Assembly (NCBI GenBank): GCA_021775735.1 | Contig: JAJFHG010000005.1 | Location: 86,999-150,998 of the forward strand | Source of the DNA: Hyphomicrobiaceae bacterium | GTDB lineage: Bacteria > Pseudomonadota > Alphaproteobacteria > Rhizobiales > Hyphomicrobiaceae | Reading direction: 5' to 3' | DNA length: 64,000 nucleotides | Shown here: piece after piece, positions 24,307 through 33,715 of the stretch | Numbering within the stretch: position 1 is the stretch's first letter | How the letters are laid out: the number at the start of each line of letters is the position of its first letter | Notes under the pieces: model-generated | Database searches by the model: none | What the model was told of the DNA's origin: nothing | The model's input: the letters and a program-made list of their open reading frames with translations, nothing else | Made by a program: the position numbers and the translations under genes

Positions 24307-25563
24307 ATGTCATTACTGACTTTCAGGTCTAATCGGACCGAGCCACGAGCGGGAACATTGGTTAATTTTGCTGCACGGGCAACACTGATGGCAGGCTCGG
24401 TACTCGCCGGAGTTTGTCTTGCCGTCACACTTGTCAGCCCACCACTCTCGGCAAAAACATGCTCAACAGAAGCGCTTGGCGAAACGGTAGATCGCATTGG
24501 CGCATCTCTACGCAAGCTTGACGAAAACGGAAACGGCGTCTTTCGCCCAAAGCTGGCAGAACTTGCAAAAAAGAAAAAGATGACAATGCCCGTCGCGGAA
24601 AGCTGGGTTTGGCAGAACCTCAGAGATCCGCGCATCACAGAGTATGATCAAAAAATTGATGGTCTGATCGGCGATATTGACCACCTGAGCGACCCGAAGG
24701 ACGCCACCCAAAATTGTGCGTCTATTGAAAAGCTCACCCGTGCTGAAAAGCAACTCATCAACTTGATGCAACAACGCTCTGATTATGTGTTGCAAGAACT
24801 TGACAAGCACATTGCTGGCCTCCCCGCACAGCCAAAAAAAGTTGCCAAGGCACCAACAAAACCAGCACCGAAACCTACGGCACAGGCTGCACCCGAGGTT
24901 AAACCGATTACGCCCAAACAGACGGTGCGTGCGCCCGAAACTCCTAAGCCTCCCCAAACCGCCAAAACACAACAGCCTGCACCAACTCAACCTGCAACGG
25001 AATGGCTGCCCAGCGTCGCCGCGACGCCAGACGCTGCGTTGGAGCAACCTCCTGTAGGAGCAACATACCCGGCGCTTAAAACAACATTCTCTGTGTCCGA
25101 TATTTCCAAGGCAGGCAGCGGCGTGTTTGGCAATGTGTCCTCACATATCGCAGCCGCGATCAACGGCGCTTTTGCTAAATTTGGCCAACCCAATGCTTAC
25201 GTTGTCGGAACAGAAGGCGGCGGTGCCTTTCTTGCTGGATTGCGCTACGGCAAGGGTCACGTGCATTTCACTGATGGCACCCGCCAAAAAGTTTATTGGA
25301 ATGGACCATCATTCGGCTACGATCTCGGTGCCGACGGATCACGCGTGATGTTCCTCATTTACAATTTGAAATCTGTTGATCAGTTGTTCATCCGCTATCC
25401 TGGCATTGAAGGTGCTGCCTATCTTGCAGGAGGTGTCGGTGTGACCGTCCTTGGCCGCAAGGGTACAACCATTGTTCCCATCCGCTCTGGTGTCGGGCTG
25501 CGTCTTGGTGCCAGTCTCGCTTACTTGAGGTTTTCACCAAAGCGGCGTTGGAACCCATTTTAG
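24307..25563 (+). CDS. eipA: EipA/DUF1134 envelope integrity protein with long N-terminal extension
   Basis: 418 residues. A hydrophobic export segment (about 23-45, MAGSVLAGVCLAVTLVSPPL) is followed by a helical domain with two cysteines, then a Pro/Lys/Thr-rich linker (about 175-245). The C-terminal 160 residues are DUF1134 (ISKAGSGVFGNVSSHIAAAI, GAFLAGLRYGKGHVHF, YLAGGVGVTVLG, ending KRRWNPF). EipA proteins are small periplasmic beta-barrel-like proteins needed for envelope integrity in Brucella and Caulobacter. Standard EipA is about 200 residues, so this one carries an unusual N-terminal domain and linker of roughly equal size. Confidence 0.82.
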   Translation: MSLLTFRSNRTEPRAGTLVNFAARATLMAGSVLAGVCLAVTLVSPPLSAKTCSTEALGETVDRIGASLRKLDENGNGVFRPKLAELAKKKKMTMPVAESWVWQNLRDPRITEYDQKIDGLIGDIDHLSDPKDATQNCASIEKLTRAEKQLINLMQQRSDYVLQELDKHIAGLPAQPKKVAKAPTKPAPKPTAQAAPEVKPITPKQTVRAPETPKPPQTAKTQQPAPTQPATEWLPSVAATPDAALEQPPVGATYPALKTTFSVSDISKAGSGVFGNVSSHIAAAINGAFAKFGQPNAYVVGTEGGGAFLAGLRYGKGHVHFTDGTRQKVYWNGPSFGYDLGADGSRVMFLIYNLKSVDQLFIRYPGIEGAAYLAGGVGVTVLGRKGTTIVPIRSGVGLRLGASLAYLRFSPKRRWNPF

Positions 25564-25628
25564 AAGCGGCACGACTTTCGCCACAAGCCGCATAAGTTTG
25601 TGGCAACACGCGCAAGGGAAGCTACCCG

Positions 25629-26036
25629 TTACTTCAGGATTTTTGAAAGCCAGTTGGCGAGCATCACTACAATTCCCAAACCACCAATCTGGTAGAGCGG
25701 CACAAAAAGCAACACCAATCCATCCTGAGCATCTGGCTTCGGATTGTCGATAAAGGTCATCCAGTACGCAAAAACAGACAATGCAACCGCTGCAATCGTG
25801 GCGACGAGAAGTAGAATGCTTGCCGACTGAGACGACGCGACGTGCGGTGCGCGCGCATATGCGAACCAGAATGGTGCTGCAGCCCACGCACAGAAAATGA
25901 GAGCAAGGCCAATCATCAGCAGACTGGAATGATCGCCAACGATGAGAACCATTGCCACACTAAACAGTCCTCCCAACACTGCCGCCGCTCTGATCAACCT
26001 CATCAGTGTCATCATGTTACCCTGAGACTTGGCCAT
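25629..26036 (-). CDS. Small four-helix membrane protein, unknown function
   Basis: 135 residues with four predicted transmembrane helices (about 13-33, 37-58, 70-92, 104-130). No family is recognised. It is divergent from the channel gene at 26128, with 91 bp between starts, and convergent with eipA. It may be an unrelated inner-membrane protein or a partner of the channel; the sequence does not decide. Confidence 0.55.
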   Translation of the reverse strand: MAKSQGNMMTLMRLIRAAAVLGGLFSVAMVLIVGDHSSLLMIGLALIFCAWAAAPFWFAYARAPHVASSQSASILLLVATIAAVALSVFAYWMTFIDNPKPDAQDGLVLLFVPLYQIGGLGIVVMLANWLSKILK

Positions 26037-26127
26037 TCATCTGACTCCGTTGCGGGGAAGCACCCATAGCCTGCTGTGCCTCATCTATGTTGGATTGAGA
26101 AATTGATCATCCAGCAGAGTGTAGTTC

Positions 26128-28485
26128 ATGCGTAAAATGTACAATTCGGTGGAGCAACGTTTTGGCAAGGTTATGACCTTTCTAACACAGCGCCACCCAC
26201 TCATAAATTGCTGGCTCATAGCTCTTTCAGCCGCTGTTATTTGGATGTCGCCCGCGCACGCGACCTCTTTGTCCAAAACGCCTGACAAGGGTCCCTTATC
26301 CGTTGGCGTTTTCGTAAGCTCAGATGGAAACCGGTGTTTTGCACCTGGAACCGTTCAAGCCATTAAACACTTCACGTCAAATTACGTCGAAAAGCTGAAT
26401 GCAAACGGTGGCGTCCTCGGCAGAACACTCAACCTCACAATTTATGATGACTTCGAGGATGGAACCCACACTGTCGCACATATCAAAGCGGCACTTTCCG
26501 ACCCGTCGATGATCTCGCTTATTGGCCTGCCAAGCTCATCGCGCGGTCAGCAGGTCTTTGATGAAACAGGCGTCGATATAAAGCAGGCGCAAATTCCTTT
26601 CATCACAGAAATCTCGGTTGACAAAATTTTTGCTGATTACCCAAACGTTTTCACGATGGCGCGGTCCGTTCGCAACGAACTAGAGGTCGTCCAGAAATTT
26701 ATCGAAACAGGTGGATATCAGCGCCCTGTGTTTGTAGGCCTAGGCGATGACCTTTACTCCAAGTCACTCGGAGACGGGCTAGAAACTGCGACGACACCAG
26801 CGCTGTCGGGCCGCTACGAAGTGCCGGTCAAAGATTATAGCCTAGACCCAGAGGAGATCACCGAAACGGTTTCTGATATTGTCCAAAAACAGCCTGACGT
26901 CATTTTGTTGGCGATCCACAGCGGGCCGAGCGCAACACTGCTGAAAGAACTTCGCTCAGCGGGCGTCCAAGTTCCAGTCCTTGTGCTTCTGGGTCGAATT
27001 TCGAGTGTGGCTCGAAAATTAGGTGTCGATGGATATCGGGGTGCTCTCTCTCAGGTTGCGCGTGAGGGCGTTCCAAATGTCTACAGTGAACGGTTGCGAC
27101 AGCGAATCTGGAAGGCACCAAACAAGACTTGGATATTTGAAGACACACCAAACCCTCAGGCAAAAGGTTGGAAGACAGGCCAGTGCACCCCGCGCTCTGA
27201 TCATGAACCCCGCAGGTTGTTTGACGCTGCAAATCGTCGAGCGGTTGGGCGGGGCACGCAATATAAAGATATGCTGCAGCTCATCGTCGAGATAGCCAAG
27301 TCAGCTCCGAAAACTAGCACAACGTTAGAAATCCGCCGTTACATTTCGTCAAAGTTGTATGGATTTACGGAGGGGAAAAAGGTTTTTGAAGGCCTTTGGC
27401 AGGACTGGAGCTTTACGAAAAACAGAACGGCCGCCGGTGACGTACTTCTTTTAACAAAGTCTGCAGACGATCCCGCCATTGTGCTCAACCCAATGCAATT
27501 CCGACGCGTCAACAGCACGCTCGATACCATTCCAACAGTTTACACGACAATCGATCTGATTAGTCTGTCACGCATCAATACAAATGATCGAAGCTTTGAC
27601 GCCGAATTTTTTCTCTCTCTCAAAAGTCCCAATAATGAGATTGATATCCGGAACATGGAATTCACCAACGCCTATCGATCTCAACTGGGTCAAGGAACAC
27701 TCCTGAAAAAAATTGAAATTCATGATGGTCGAGCGGGGACAAACTTCCCAGAAGGCGTCAAAATATATCGCGTATCTGGAAAGTTTAACTTTGAGCCCGA
27801 ACTCGGCAGCTATCCCTTTGACACGCAACGCTTGTCCGTTTCATTCCAATCGAGAAACACCAAACAATCCTTTTTTATCCAGCCTCCAACGCAGAAGAGC
27901 TTTCGAAGCAAAGTTCGGATCGATGGTTGGTCACTTGTGGAGCAGTACGTTGGCTCAGAGCAGGATATCATCCCAACGTTTGCAGCAAATTTTGACGAGC
28001 GTAGAATTATGCCGTTTTACAAATTCAATATAACGTGGGTCACGGACCGGATTTCTTTCGATTACTACTTGAGAGTAATAGCGCCGCTTGGCTTTATTCT
28101 TCTGGTGACCTACTTTTCCGTTTTTCTTCCCCATGCGCGCTTTGAATCGATGATGGCCATCCAAGTGACAGCACTGCTGTCCTCCATCGCTCTTTATCTT
28201 GCCTTGCCCAAGGTCGACTCGGATCAAGCAACGCTTTCAGATAAAATTTTCATGATGACGTATGCAGCGGTAAGCTTGATGATCGGCCTCTCGGTCTTGA
28301 AAGATAATATCCACAAACGGGACTCATCTTGGCTCTCCGGCATCATTACGTTTCTGCAAAAAGTGATTTTTCCAGTGGTCACCATTTGTCTTACTGCGCT
28401 TTTGATGTCGCAAATGCCGACACTTCTGGCCGCCGCCCTCGCGTATCTTCACGATGCATGGGCGGCATTGAGTCTAAAAAGTTAG
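26128..28485 (+). CDS. Pentameric ligand-gated ion channel fused to a periplasmic binding domain
   Basis: 785 residues in three parts. An export signal (about 27-46) leads into a type I periplasmic binding / ABC substrate-binding domain (about 56-440; SVGVFVSSDGNRC, LNANGGVLGRTLNLTIYDD). A beta-sandwich ligand-binding domain follows (about 468-640) with YPFDTQ (562-567), the Cys-loop apex motif of pentameric channels. Four helices end the protein: M1 648-668 with Pro653, M2 672-693, M3 703-724, M4 740-765. M2 aligns with GLIC without gaps, including Glu673 at the intracellular end and LPK after M2, which predicts a cation-selective pore. Amino-acid-like ligands are likely from the binding-domain family but unproven. 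Confidence 0.85.
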   Translation: MRKMYNSVEQRFGKVMTFLTQRHPLINCWLIALSAAVIWMSPAHATSLSKTPDKGPLSVGVFVSSDGNRCFAPGTVQAIKHFTSNYVEKLNANGGVLGRTLNLTIYDDFEDGTHTVAHIKAALSDPSMISLIGLPSSSRGQQVFDETGVDIKQAQIPFITEISVDKIFADYPNVFTMARSVRNELEVVQKFIETGGYQRPVFVGLGDDLYSKSLGDGLETATTPALSGRYEVPVKDYSLDPEEITETVSDIVQKQPDVILLAIHSGPSATLLKELRSAGVQVPVLVLLGRISSVARKLGVDGYRGALSQVAREGVPNVYSERLRQRIWKAPNKTWIFEDTPNPQAKGWKTGQCTPRSDHEPRRLFDAANRRAVGRGTQYKDMLQLIVEIAKSAPKTSTTLEIRRYISSKLYGFTEGKKVFEGLWQDWSFTKNRTAAGDVLLLTKSADDPAIVLNPMQFRRVNSTLDTIPTVYTTIDLISLSRINTNDRSFDAEFFLSLKSPNNEIDIRNMEFTNAYRSQLGQGTLLKKIEIHDGRAGTNFPEGVKIYRVSGKFNFEPELGSYPFDTQRLSVSFQSRNTKQSFFIQPPTQKSFRSKVRIDGWSLVEQYVGSEQDIIPTFAANFDERRIMPFYKFNITWVTDRISFDYYLRVIAPLGFILLVTYFSVFLPHARFESMMAIQVTALLSSIALYLALPKVDSDQATLSDKIFMMTYAAVSLMIGLSVLKDNIHKRDSSWLSGIITFLQKVIFPVVTICLTALLMSQMPTLLAAALAYLHDAWAALSLKS

Positions 28486-28633
28486 ATCAACTTGCCGTCA
28501 AATAATTGCAAGGTCGTCAATCAGATTAGTGGTTGTAATGTCCGTCCTCTGCTCGAGGCACAGCATGATGTTGCCAAATTTTCAAAACCCAATCTCAAAA
28601 ATGACTTCACTTAAAATCCTAATGCGCGCCAAC

Positions 28634-28662
28634 AAAAAAGGGCCGCTAAAAGCGACCCTTTT
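28634..28662. terminator. Bidirectional terminator between convergent genes
   Basis: AGGGCCGCT (28639-28647), loop AAA, AGCGACCCT (28651-28659): eight paired positions with one mismatch, flanked by an A-run on the left and T-run on the right, so it can act on both strands. It lies between the channel gene and the minus-strand gene at 28687. Confidence 0.75.
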
Positions 28663-28686
28663 CCGAATTAGATTTTGCCTAGTATC

Positions 28687-30117
28687 CTAGGCGGCCTTCC
28701 TGTTGAAAGCCGGCCGCTTCTTATCCTCCTTGGAGGCTTCAGCGGTTTTCAGCGCAATGCCAATATACCGAACACGCCCTGCAACTTTGGCTTTCTGAAC
28801 GCCCAGCTCACCAAATTGGCGACCAAAGGTTGGCAGAGCCATCGGCTCCTTGCTGCGTTCTTCACACCAAGCGCAGTATTGTTCATAAAGCGCTGTAGCA
28901 GTCATGCTTGATCCGTCCTGTGTTTCCACGCTTTCACGATAGAAACGCTCTACATCAGTCTCTGGCGCAACGAACCGTTGCTGTGCTGCCGGCTTCGACT
29001 TGTTGTCGTTGGCGGTCGCATTAGGTTTTTGAACCTTGACAGGTTTTGCCTGGACTTTGCTTGCGACAGCAATGTCTGCCTTGGCCGCAACAACGGTTTT
29101 TGGCTTGGCTTCAACTTGAGGTTCTTCAACTTCATGGTCTGGTTCGTTTACTACACTCGGCGTTGCAACAACTGGGGTCTCAACAACAGGCGTTTCAATA
29201 ACGCTTGGAGCGGCGACCTTTGGTGCTTCAACATGTGTACGCAAGACACTTGGGACTAGCGCTTGTTCGACCTCGGCCAAATCACGCAACGGTTCACGTC
29301 GGCTGCGTGGCTGAGCACGGTGGTCATACAGACGCCATTGGCTGAACGCGATGTACATGCCAAGGCCTGAACCAATTTCGAGCAATAGCGCCACAAATAC
29401 AGCGAGCGCTGTTTGCACGTCTTCGACTTTCAGGTTCCAGGTCGTCAGCGAACCTGCAAGCTTGGCGAGTACCGCCGCTTGAGGATCTGCTTCCGCCATC
29501 ACCGAGCCGCCTTTGGCTAAGCCAAGCTTATCGTTCAAGCCGGCGATCTTGGATTCCAAAGTTGCTGCCTGATCTGCCGCTGCAAGCTCAGCCTGCAAAG
29601 CGTGAAATGTTTGGCAGTATTTACGGCCCTTTGGACCGGTGACTTTGGAGCAGCCATTTGTGTACCGCCACGCACGTTGCGTTTTAACGGCATCAATATC
29701 AGCTTGCACACTCAGCATCGGACGATGCTTTGGGATCCATCCAGCTTGCTCTTGCGCACGTGCAAGATCAGCTCTGAGATCTTTATATGTGGAGGCTGCG
29801 GCCTGACGTTTTCCAGAAACATCAAGTCGATTCAAGGCTGCGTGGCCAAGTGCTGAGGTGAGTGAGTATGAAACCACTACGACCCCAACTAAAGCAGAGG
29901 CAGCCGCTTGGCTCCACATCTTGCTTCGTATGGCGGCAAACAAGAAGAACGGTATCAACGCTTTCAAACAATCAGCTGCGGCACTGGCCGAGCCATAAAT
30001 CATTCCGTCAAACTCTGTTCTTCCTAAACTCACACCAAAACGCCAATTCATGGCGGCAGAAACGGCAAGCAATACACCAGCCGCCAATATCCCTAGTACA
30101 CCTAGAGCATGTCTCAT
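28687..30117 (-). CDS. Membrane protein with coiled coil and C-terminal DNA-binding-like domain
   Basis: 476 residues from ATG 30117, which has AGGAGAGG just upstream; a longer frame to 30273 lacks support. There are three N-terminal transmembrane helices (about 5-25, 42-62, 68-90), then a charged coiled-coil region (YKDLRADLARAQEQAGWIP and on). A fourth membrane helix follows (about 232-258, LAVFVALLLEIGSGLGMYIA), then a Val/Pro/Lys-rich linker and a C-terminal domain (ALYEQYCAWCEERSKEPMAL, FGRQFGELGVQKAKVAGRVR). The last part resembles the winged helix at the end of D5-type primases and plasmid replication proteins. Function unknown. Confidence 0.65.
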   Translation of the reverse strand: MRHALGVLGILAAGVLLAVSAAMNWRFGVSLGRTEFDGMIYGSASAAADCLKALIPFFLFAAIRSKMWSQAAASALVGVVVVSYSLTSALGHAALNRLDVSGKRQAAASTYKDLRADLARAQEQAGWIPKHRPMLSVQADIDAVKTQRAWRYTNGCSKVTGPKGRKYCQTFHALQAELAAADQAATLESKIAGLNDKLGLAKGGSVMAEADPQAAVLAKLAGSLTTWNLKVEDVQTALAVFVALLLEIGSGLGMYIAFSQWRLYDHRAQPRSRREPLRDLAEVEQALVPSVLRTHVEAPKVAAPSVIETPVVETPVVATPSVVNEPDHEVEEPQVEAKPKTVVAAKADIAVASKVQAKPVKVQKPNATANDNKSKPAAQQRFVAPETDVERFYRESVETQDGSSMTATALYEQYCAWCEERSKEPMALPTFGRQFGELGVQKAKVAGRVRYIGIALKTAEASKEDKKRPAFNRKAA

Positions 30118-30954
30118 TGCCCTCTCCTTTGCGGATGGACCGGTACAATCAATACGCGAAACGACCGGCCTAAAGCGGTCTTGCGGAATGGCCTCGGGGC
30201 TGAGATTGGAGAAACGGCCTGATCCGGCCAGCTCAAAAGCTAGACTGCGTGTTCTTCGGCTGCGTTGTGACATTTGTCTTGAGCATCTGAGACCTCCCCA
30301 AAAGACCTCAGCTGACAGATGTCACACATCAGCACCACAACACGGCTTGAGCTGGTTCCTACCTGAGAAAGCTTTTATCCACGCTCGAAATCGCCGCTTG
30401 ATCTCGTCTGTGCAAAAGATTTGCTTTCCTGGGCGGGACTAGAATTCACATACGCACAACACGCCCCCATTCGACCGAAGCTATGTGATTCGTAACCTTT
30501 TGTTAAGATTTTCAGGGTGCTAGATCCAAGTCAGCAAATCAGCCAGATTTTTCATCCCCAGGCATTCATATCTCAATGCCAACTTCTTCAACATGTACGA
30601 CCAGTTTTTCAACATCTCATCCCCAACCAATCATGCACAATTTGCACGCATCGTTGGCCACGAGCCCGACGCCTAAAAACGTCTGAATGATGCCGATTTC
30701 ACACGGGCCTAGGACACATCCGACACACGGTACCGCTTCCGTTTTGTGAATACAGATTTTGCTTTCAGGCACACACTCTTGAGTTGCAACAGCATGGTTT
30801 TTGGTTAAAAATCATGCTGTAATCGGATCAAAGAAGCGCCTTGTGCGCACCGAGTACTGCACAGCGCATTTTTTGAAATCATAAACCAGTGCACAGAAGC
30901 GGGGCATCGCACGTGATGCAGGTGTACAAAATCAAGGAATAGGGAGGGGACGGC
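30118..30954 (+). other. Long intergenic region
   Basis: 837 bp between divergent genes. Open frames present (for example at 30050-30442) lack RBS and read as shadows. It contains the 32-nt inverted repeat at 30789-30820 and repeated TTTTTCA-type tracts near 30545-30615. No RNA gene was recognised. Confidence 0.45.
30789..30820. repeat. 14-bp perfect-stem inverted repeat
   Basis: ACAGCATGGTTTTT (30789-30802), loop GGTT, AAAAATCATGCTGT (30807-30820): 14 bp pair with one G-T wobble. It is non-coding, 135 bp before the start of the gene at 30955. It could be an operator, a small-RNA terminator or an element end; no adjacent U-tract or ORF supports one choice. Confidence 0.6.
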
Positions 30955-32265
30955 ATGCGTGGTTTTATCGGACTGTGCTTACTGATCACCGGACTATCCA
31001 TTGGTGCGTATTCTCATTACCCAGGATCAGCGCATCGCCAAGCTTCACTTGTAGAACTGACTGAAATTGTCACTGGGGCAATTCACAAACCGTCACAACT
31101 TGGCACAATCAGTCGGTCCGCGCATGCAGCCGAGCTGAAATCCAGAAAAGCGCATCGGACAAAACGCAATGCGCCGCCTGCCGCAAGAGCACCTTTCCAA
31201 CGCCGTGGCTGGTTTGCTAACTCGAAAATTTTGGCCGCTGTTGAAACTGATGCCCAGCGCACTGCCAGCCACCCAAAACTTATCTCATCTCCAACACGCA
31301 TTGCCACACACAAAAAACCAAAATTGCGCGCGCTTTCAATTCAGGAACCGCCAAAGTTAGTTAGGTCAGGGACAACACAACCTGCACTTTCTGGTGGCTG
31401 GCGAACGGCCGTCGTGCGCGTTGATGTTGCACCGCGCGACATTGGCCAACGTCCGTCCTCTTTAAAGCCGAAAAGCACCGCTGAGCGGTGGCAGTTGATA
31501 AAATTAATCCAATCTGAACTGAAGCGCGTTGGCTGCTATTGGGGCCGCGTTGATGGGATCTGGGGCAAAGGCTCGAAGTGGGCGATGGCTGACTTCATGC
31601 GCGCGGCAAATGCAGCCTTGCCAACGAAAGATCCTGACTACATCCAATTGCAGTTGATCTCATCTCACAAATCCAAGGTTTGCGGACGCAATGATGATGG
31701 TTCGCAGATTGCAATGCGCAGGCACCCCGGTGTGCTTCAGCGCAATTGGCGCACCAGAGTGGCGCGCGCCAGCGAAAGCACAAGCGTCACCAGCCCGTAT
31801 CGCATTGCGACCGGTGCTTTGCCATCAAAGCCTGATGCCACGGCAGCACGTCAACCTCGCCGCGCACCTCTTCCGGGGCGTATGGCAATTGGTGTGCTCC
31901 AAGGCCCACCAGAACTTGTGACGCGTCCAACACGTGCCGTACAAAACGCGCAGATGCCTTCACGTCCGACAGTTAACCAACGACGGTTGAAGGTATCAGC
32001 GCTAGCAAAACCCAACACTCAAATTGACCTTGAGGGTCAGCAGGTACGGACCAACAACCTGGATGTGAACGAAGCACGGCGCGAACCGAGCCCATCCAGG
32101 CAGGTGAGCCCATTCATTGAAGCGGAACGCTCCGCTGCAAAAGCCCGCCGAGCCCAAGCCCTGCGCAAAGCTTCGGTGCGCAAGAAACGACGCCGTCATT
32201 ATCGTAAGCGGTATCGTCGCCGTTCACTTCAAACGATGTTTATGCACCCACTGGGTCGAAGATGA
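30955..32265 (+). CDS. Exported basic protein with degenerate peptidoglycan-binding domain
   Basis: 436 residues with an N-terminal signal/anchor (FIGLCLLITGLSIGAYS). The only recognisable domain is at about 180-250, where QSELKRVGCYWGRVDGIWG and GSKWAMADFMRAAN follow the PG_binding_1 pattern in a shortened form. The rest is low-complexity, rich in Arg, Pro, Ala and Ser. The C-terminus is strongly basic (RKKRRRHYRKRYRRRSLQ). AGGGAGGGGA lies before the ATG. It is likely a periplasmic protein touching cell wall or nucleic acid; function unknown. Confidence 0.65.
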   Translation: MRGFIGLCLLITGLSIGAYSHYPGSAHRQASLVELTEIVTGAIHKPSQLGTISRSAHAAELKSRKAHRTKRNAPPAARAPFQRRGWFANSKILAAVETDAQRTASHPKLISSPTRIATHKKPKLRALSIQEPPKLVRSGTTQPALSGGWRTAVVRVDVAPRDIGQRPSSLKPKSTAERWQLIKLIQSELKRVGCYWGRVDGIWGKGSKWAMADFMRAANAALPTKDPDYIQLQLISSHKSKVCGRNDDGSQIAMRRHPGVLQRNWRTRVARASESTSVTSPYRIATGALPSKPDATAARQPRRAPLPGRMAIGVLQGPPELVTRPTRAVQNAQMPSRPTVNQRRLKVSALAKPNTQIDLEGQQVRTNNLDVNEARREPSPSRQVSPFIEAERSAAKARRAQALRKASVRKKRRRHYRKRYRRRSLQTMFMHPLGRR

Positions 32266-32290
32266 CAGACTGACCGTTACGCCGCTCGCT

Positions 32291-32644
32291 TTAACTCACG
32301 TCTATTGCGGGCGGTGTTGTTTCTTGCCCAATCCATTTTAGAAAATCTGGGTTCCCGGACGACACAGGTAGCACCATAATCGCAGGCACATCGTAGGGGT
32401 GGCGGGTGCCCACCTCCTGCACAACCCGCTCCGACAAATCGTGGCGGGTCTTGATGATCATAACCACTTCGTCATCAGCATTAACCTGCCCCTCCCACCG
32501 ATACACAGAGATCATTTCAGGCAAGATGTTGATGCAGGCGGCAAGGTGCTTGTCTACAAGTACGTTGGCGATCTTTTTCGCCGTCGCCACATCCGGAGCT
32601 GTGGCGTAAACGACAACGATAGGTTCCTCTGGTGCCATATTCAC
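32291..32644 (-). CDS. cutA: Divalent-cation tolerance protein CutA
   Basis: 117-residue CutA1, a trimeric ferredoxin-like protein linked to copper tolerance. Conserved blocks are VYATAPDVATAKKIANVLVD, LAACINILPEMISVYRWEG and TRHPYDVPAIMVLPV. The start may be the ATG at 32638 (MAPEEP), two codons in. Upstream, 32645-32932 holds no gene. Confidence 0.95.
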   Translation of the reverse strand: MNMAPEEPIVVVYATAPDVATAKKIANVLVDKHLAACINILPEMISVYRWEGQVNADDEVVMIIKTRHDLSERVVQEVGTRHPYDVPAIMVLPVSSGNPDFLKWIGQETTPPAIDVS

Positions 32645-32932
32645 TCAATCCCTTAACTTGCCTTTTGTACCGGTTGTTGAAAATGGCGTTCGAGGCATGC
32701 ACGAGTAAACGCCGATAAACACCAACTCCATGCGCAGCATCATACAGCAAATAAACTCGCAGGCAGACAAACAAGGGCTTGATCTAGGTCAAGCGACAAA
32801 CCACTGTTTAAGCCCGCTTGTGACAAATCATGGGCTTTATTTGCAAATAGCGCTATGAGAACGTCGAACCCGTTATGAAACCAGTATTGCCAAAATAAAA
32901 CTGCACCGTTCACAGTTGAAGAAACCGCTGCC

Positions 32933-33715
32933 ATGATTGCATCACAAAAGAAATTTCAAAACATCGCTTTTGTTGCAAGTGATGTCCCGGAAGCGGTCAC
33001 GGCTTTGGCTCGGCTCAAAGAGCGTTATGGAGTGACGCGCGCGCAGGATGCTGATGCTATTGTTGCCCTGGGTGGCGATGGCCTTATGCTGCAAACACTT
33101 CACACATATATGAATGACCGCATTCCGATTTACGGAATGAACCGCGGTTCTGTTGGATTCTTGATGAACGAATACAGCGAAGATGATCTTTGTGAACGGC
33201 TCGCCAATGCAACTGCGTCTATTGTCCATCCCTTATCTATGATTGCGACGGACATCGACGGACACGCGCAAAAAGCAATCGCCATCAATGAAGTATCTTT
33301 GTTCCGCCAGGCCCATCAGGCAGCCAAACTGCAAATTTCTGTTGACGGCAAAGTTAGACTTGAAGAATTGACATGTGATGGTGTGTTGATTGCAACACCT
33401 GCTGGTTCAACCGCCTACAATTTGTCGGCCCATGGCCCGATTTTACCGATCGATTCATCCTTGCTTGCACTCACGCCAATCAGCCCATTTCGACCCAGAC
33501 GCTGGCGCGGGGCACTGCTCCCCAACAATGCCGAGATTTTGGTAACGGCACTAGAGGCAGACAAGCGTCCAGTCAGCGCCGTCGCAGACCACTTTGAAGT
33601 GCGCAACATCGTGCGTGTTGAAATTCAACAGGCACGCCATATCGATCTTTTGATGATGTTTGACCCTGGTCATAGCCTGGATGAGCGTGTCATTGCCGAG
33701 CAATTCAGAGTTTAA
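32933..33715 (+). CDS. nadK: NAD kinase
   Basis: 260-residue NAD kinase, which phosphorylates NAD to NADP. It has the signature GGDG (47-50, catalytic Asp49), the NE pair (Asn119-Glu120) and TPAGSTAY (155-162), all at the usual spacing. The family region [12 protein letters not shown] (69-80) is intact. The stop overlaps the convergent gene by 4 bp. Confidence 0.95.
   Translation: MIASQKKFQNIAFVASDVPEAVTALARLKERYGVTRAQDADAIVALGGDGLMLQTLHTYMNDRIPIYGMNRGSVGFLMNEYSEDDLCERLANATASIVHPLSMIATDIDGHAQKAIAINEVSLFRQAHQAAKLQISVDGKVRLEELTCDGVLIATPAGSTAYNLSAHGPILPIDSSLLALTPISPFRPRRWRGALLPNNAEILVTALEADKRPVSAVADHFEVRNIVRVEIQQARHIDLLMMFDPGHSLDERVIAEQFRV

Noticed and set aside
30050..30442. 130-residue plus-strand ORF overlapping the membrane protein start
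   Set aside because: Overlaps a better supported gene start with RBS and reads as low-complexity shadow.
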